A DNA stretch of 52,265 bases, from the NCBI GenBank assembly GCA_002245135.1, contig NGBS01000041.1, forward strand, positions 1 through 52,265. Direction: 5' to 3'. The notes beneath the pieces were generated by a model. It made no database searches. It was not told the origin of the DNA and saw only the letters and a program-made list of their open reading frames with translations. This stretch comes from Proteromonas lacertae (taxonomy: Eukaryota > Sar > Bigyra > Opalinata > Proteromonadidae). Below are positions 51,024-52,265 of the stretch, one piece after another (positions within the stretch are counted from its first letter, which is position 1; every line of letters starts with the position of its first letter). A program made the position numbers and the translations under genes.

Positions 51024-51345
51024 ATTCAATTCACTACCTCATCCATTTCATCTTCAACTGGATTACTATTCCATTCAATTCACTACCTGGATTACTATTT
51101 CCATTCAATTCACTACCTTCATCCATTTCATCTGGATTACTATTCCATTCATTCACTACCTTCATCCATTTCATCTTCAACTGATTACTATTTCCATTCA
51201 AGGATGATTACTATTCCATTCAATCAGGATTACTATTTCCATTCAATTCACTACCTTCATCCATTTCATCTTCACTGGATTACTATTTCATTCAATTCAC
51301 TACCTTCATCCATTTCATTCAACTGGATTACTATTTATATTCATT
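51024..51345 (-). repeat. 51-nt coding-type minisatellite, inverted copy
   Basis: The minus strand carries about six to seven degraded units of the same 51-nt repeat found at 48398-48660 on the plus strand (for example CCATTCAATTCACTACCTTC on +, the complement of GAAGGTAGTGAATTGAATGG). Units vary in length through small deletions. Confidence 0.85.
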
Positions 51346-52265
51346 TATCTTATCATATTAGGAACATCGTTAGTAGGATATACTAATTTTACTGCATTTG
51401 TGATATTTATTGATGATGCAACATTCTTTGGAATTGAAGTTCCCATTCTATACACACATTATTATAATCAGTTAAACATCTCTTTCTGAAGTAATACTAA
51501 CTACTCTTTATAGTTATTGTCTCATTGTAGCTCAAACTGAACGAATTGTTATATTTGATGCAAACAAAACACATGACTAATTCTGGAGCAACTGACAATA
51601 TTATTTATCACAATTGAAAAAAAAATATACTATATAATATAAATTACATATTTCATAAAATAATTGAAAGCATGACATTTACCATGTAAAGTTGCAAATT
51701 TTGACATTTTTTTCATTTCTTTTTTCTTGATTTTCTATTAATTTTCTCCATTTCAATAATTGCATTGGACTAATTATAATATAACTGTAAATGTACAGAT
51801 GATACATACCTGTAAAATAAGATAATTTGTAGATTTAAAAATTAGCATTGTGAAATGTATTATTTATTATGAACTATAAATCAAAAAAGTATTATACTAC
51901 TTATAATAGTTATTAATTATTCATATATTTATATGTTTCATATACTTAGAGTGAGATGTTTCTATTGTAGATATTTGTGTTAGATATTCCATAGTTGTAT
52001 ATAACTTGGTGTATTAGTTATGCACGTATATTATTGATAAACAGAAACAAAAATTGCATATAATTGGAAATGTTTCTTCATATTGTCAATATTTTTTATA
52101 TTTTATGCATTAATGCAATTTATTATGCCTTAATCTCTATTTTAATATGATTATTAGTTATTTTGAAGTAAATTTAAAAATCACAAAATTAGTTTTTCTT
52201 TTTTTTAAGCCTGTTCAAAAGTAGAATAGTTCTTAATACACTGTGAAAATTTTTCATTCCAATTC
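51346..52265. other. Window end, mostly unassigned
   Basis: A short minus-strand coding-like snippet (MGTSIPKNVASSINITNAVK, about 51380-51450) borders the inverted minisatellite and might belong to a host gene or a second transposon copy. The remainder is AT-rich with homopolymer runs and no feature that I can support. Confidence 0.4.

Overview
The window is nuclear DNA from a very AT-rich, gene-dense unicellular eukaryote that I cannot place to genus. Eukaryotic markers are a USP39/Sad1 splicing factor, a UTP10/HEATR1 ribosome-biogenesis protein, a mitochondrial ABC1/ADCK1-type kinase-like protein, an LC8 dynein light chain, dynein heavy chain remnants and a class C GPCR. I could place 36 spliceosomal introns by protein homology or frame continuity. 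All 36 start GTAT and end TAG. They are 24 to 82 nt long, most of them 25 to 45 nt. The standard code fits; the confident genes stop at TAA or TAG.

Bases 1 to about 45,490 are packed with genes, with gaps of only 50 to 400 bp. In order they are: the 3' end of thymidylate synthase (+); USP39 (-); UTP10/HEATR1 (+), 53 bp from USP39 and divergent; a type II membrane glycosyltransferase-like protein (+); a pseudokinase fused to leucine-rich repeats (+); a class C GPCR of about 3,872 residues with nine tandem Venus-flytrap modules (-); LC8 dynein light chain (-); a secreted or anchored NIDO/IPT/Cys-rich protein (+); an AAA+/VWA protein of about 4,797 residues (+); a small unrecognised and possibly decaying gene (-); and ADCK1 (-). 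Several models give a coding length divisible by three after splicing (receptor 11,619 nt, pseudokinase-LRR 3,120 nt, NIDO 2,199 nt, LC8 360 nt), which is strong internal support.

From about 45.5 kb to the end the character changes. There is a roughly 68-nt AT-rich satellite, two oppositely oriented fragments of a dynein heavy chain, a decayed CACTA-like DNA transposon, and a 51-nt coding-type minisatellite present twice in inverted orientation.

Two genes are the best candidates for something undescribed. One is the nine-module receptor, whose modules resemble bacterial UrtA/AmiC amide-binding proteins. The other is the six-AAA+ chain that carries VWA and ThuA/GATase-like domains, a one-polypeptide counterpart of the bacterial MoxR plus VWA partnership. 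Separately, seven single-base frame breaks, nearly all at homopolymers, look like residual long-read errors rather than biology.
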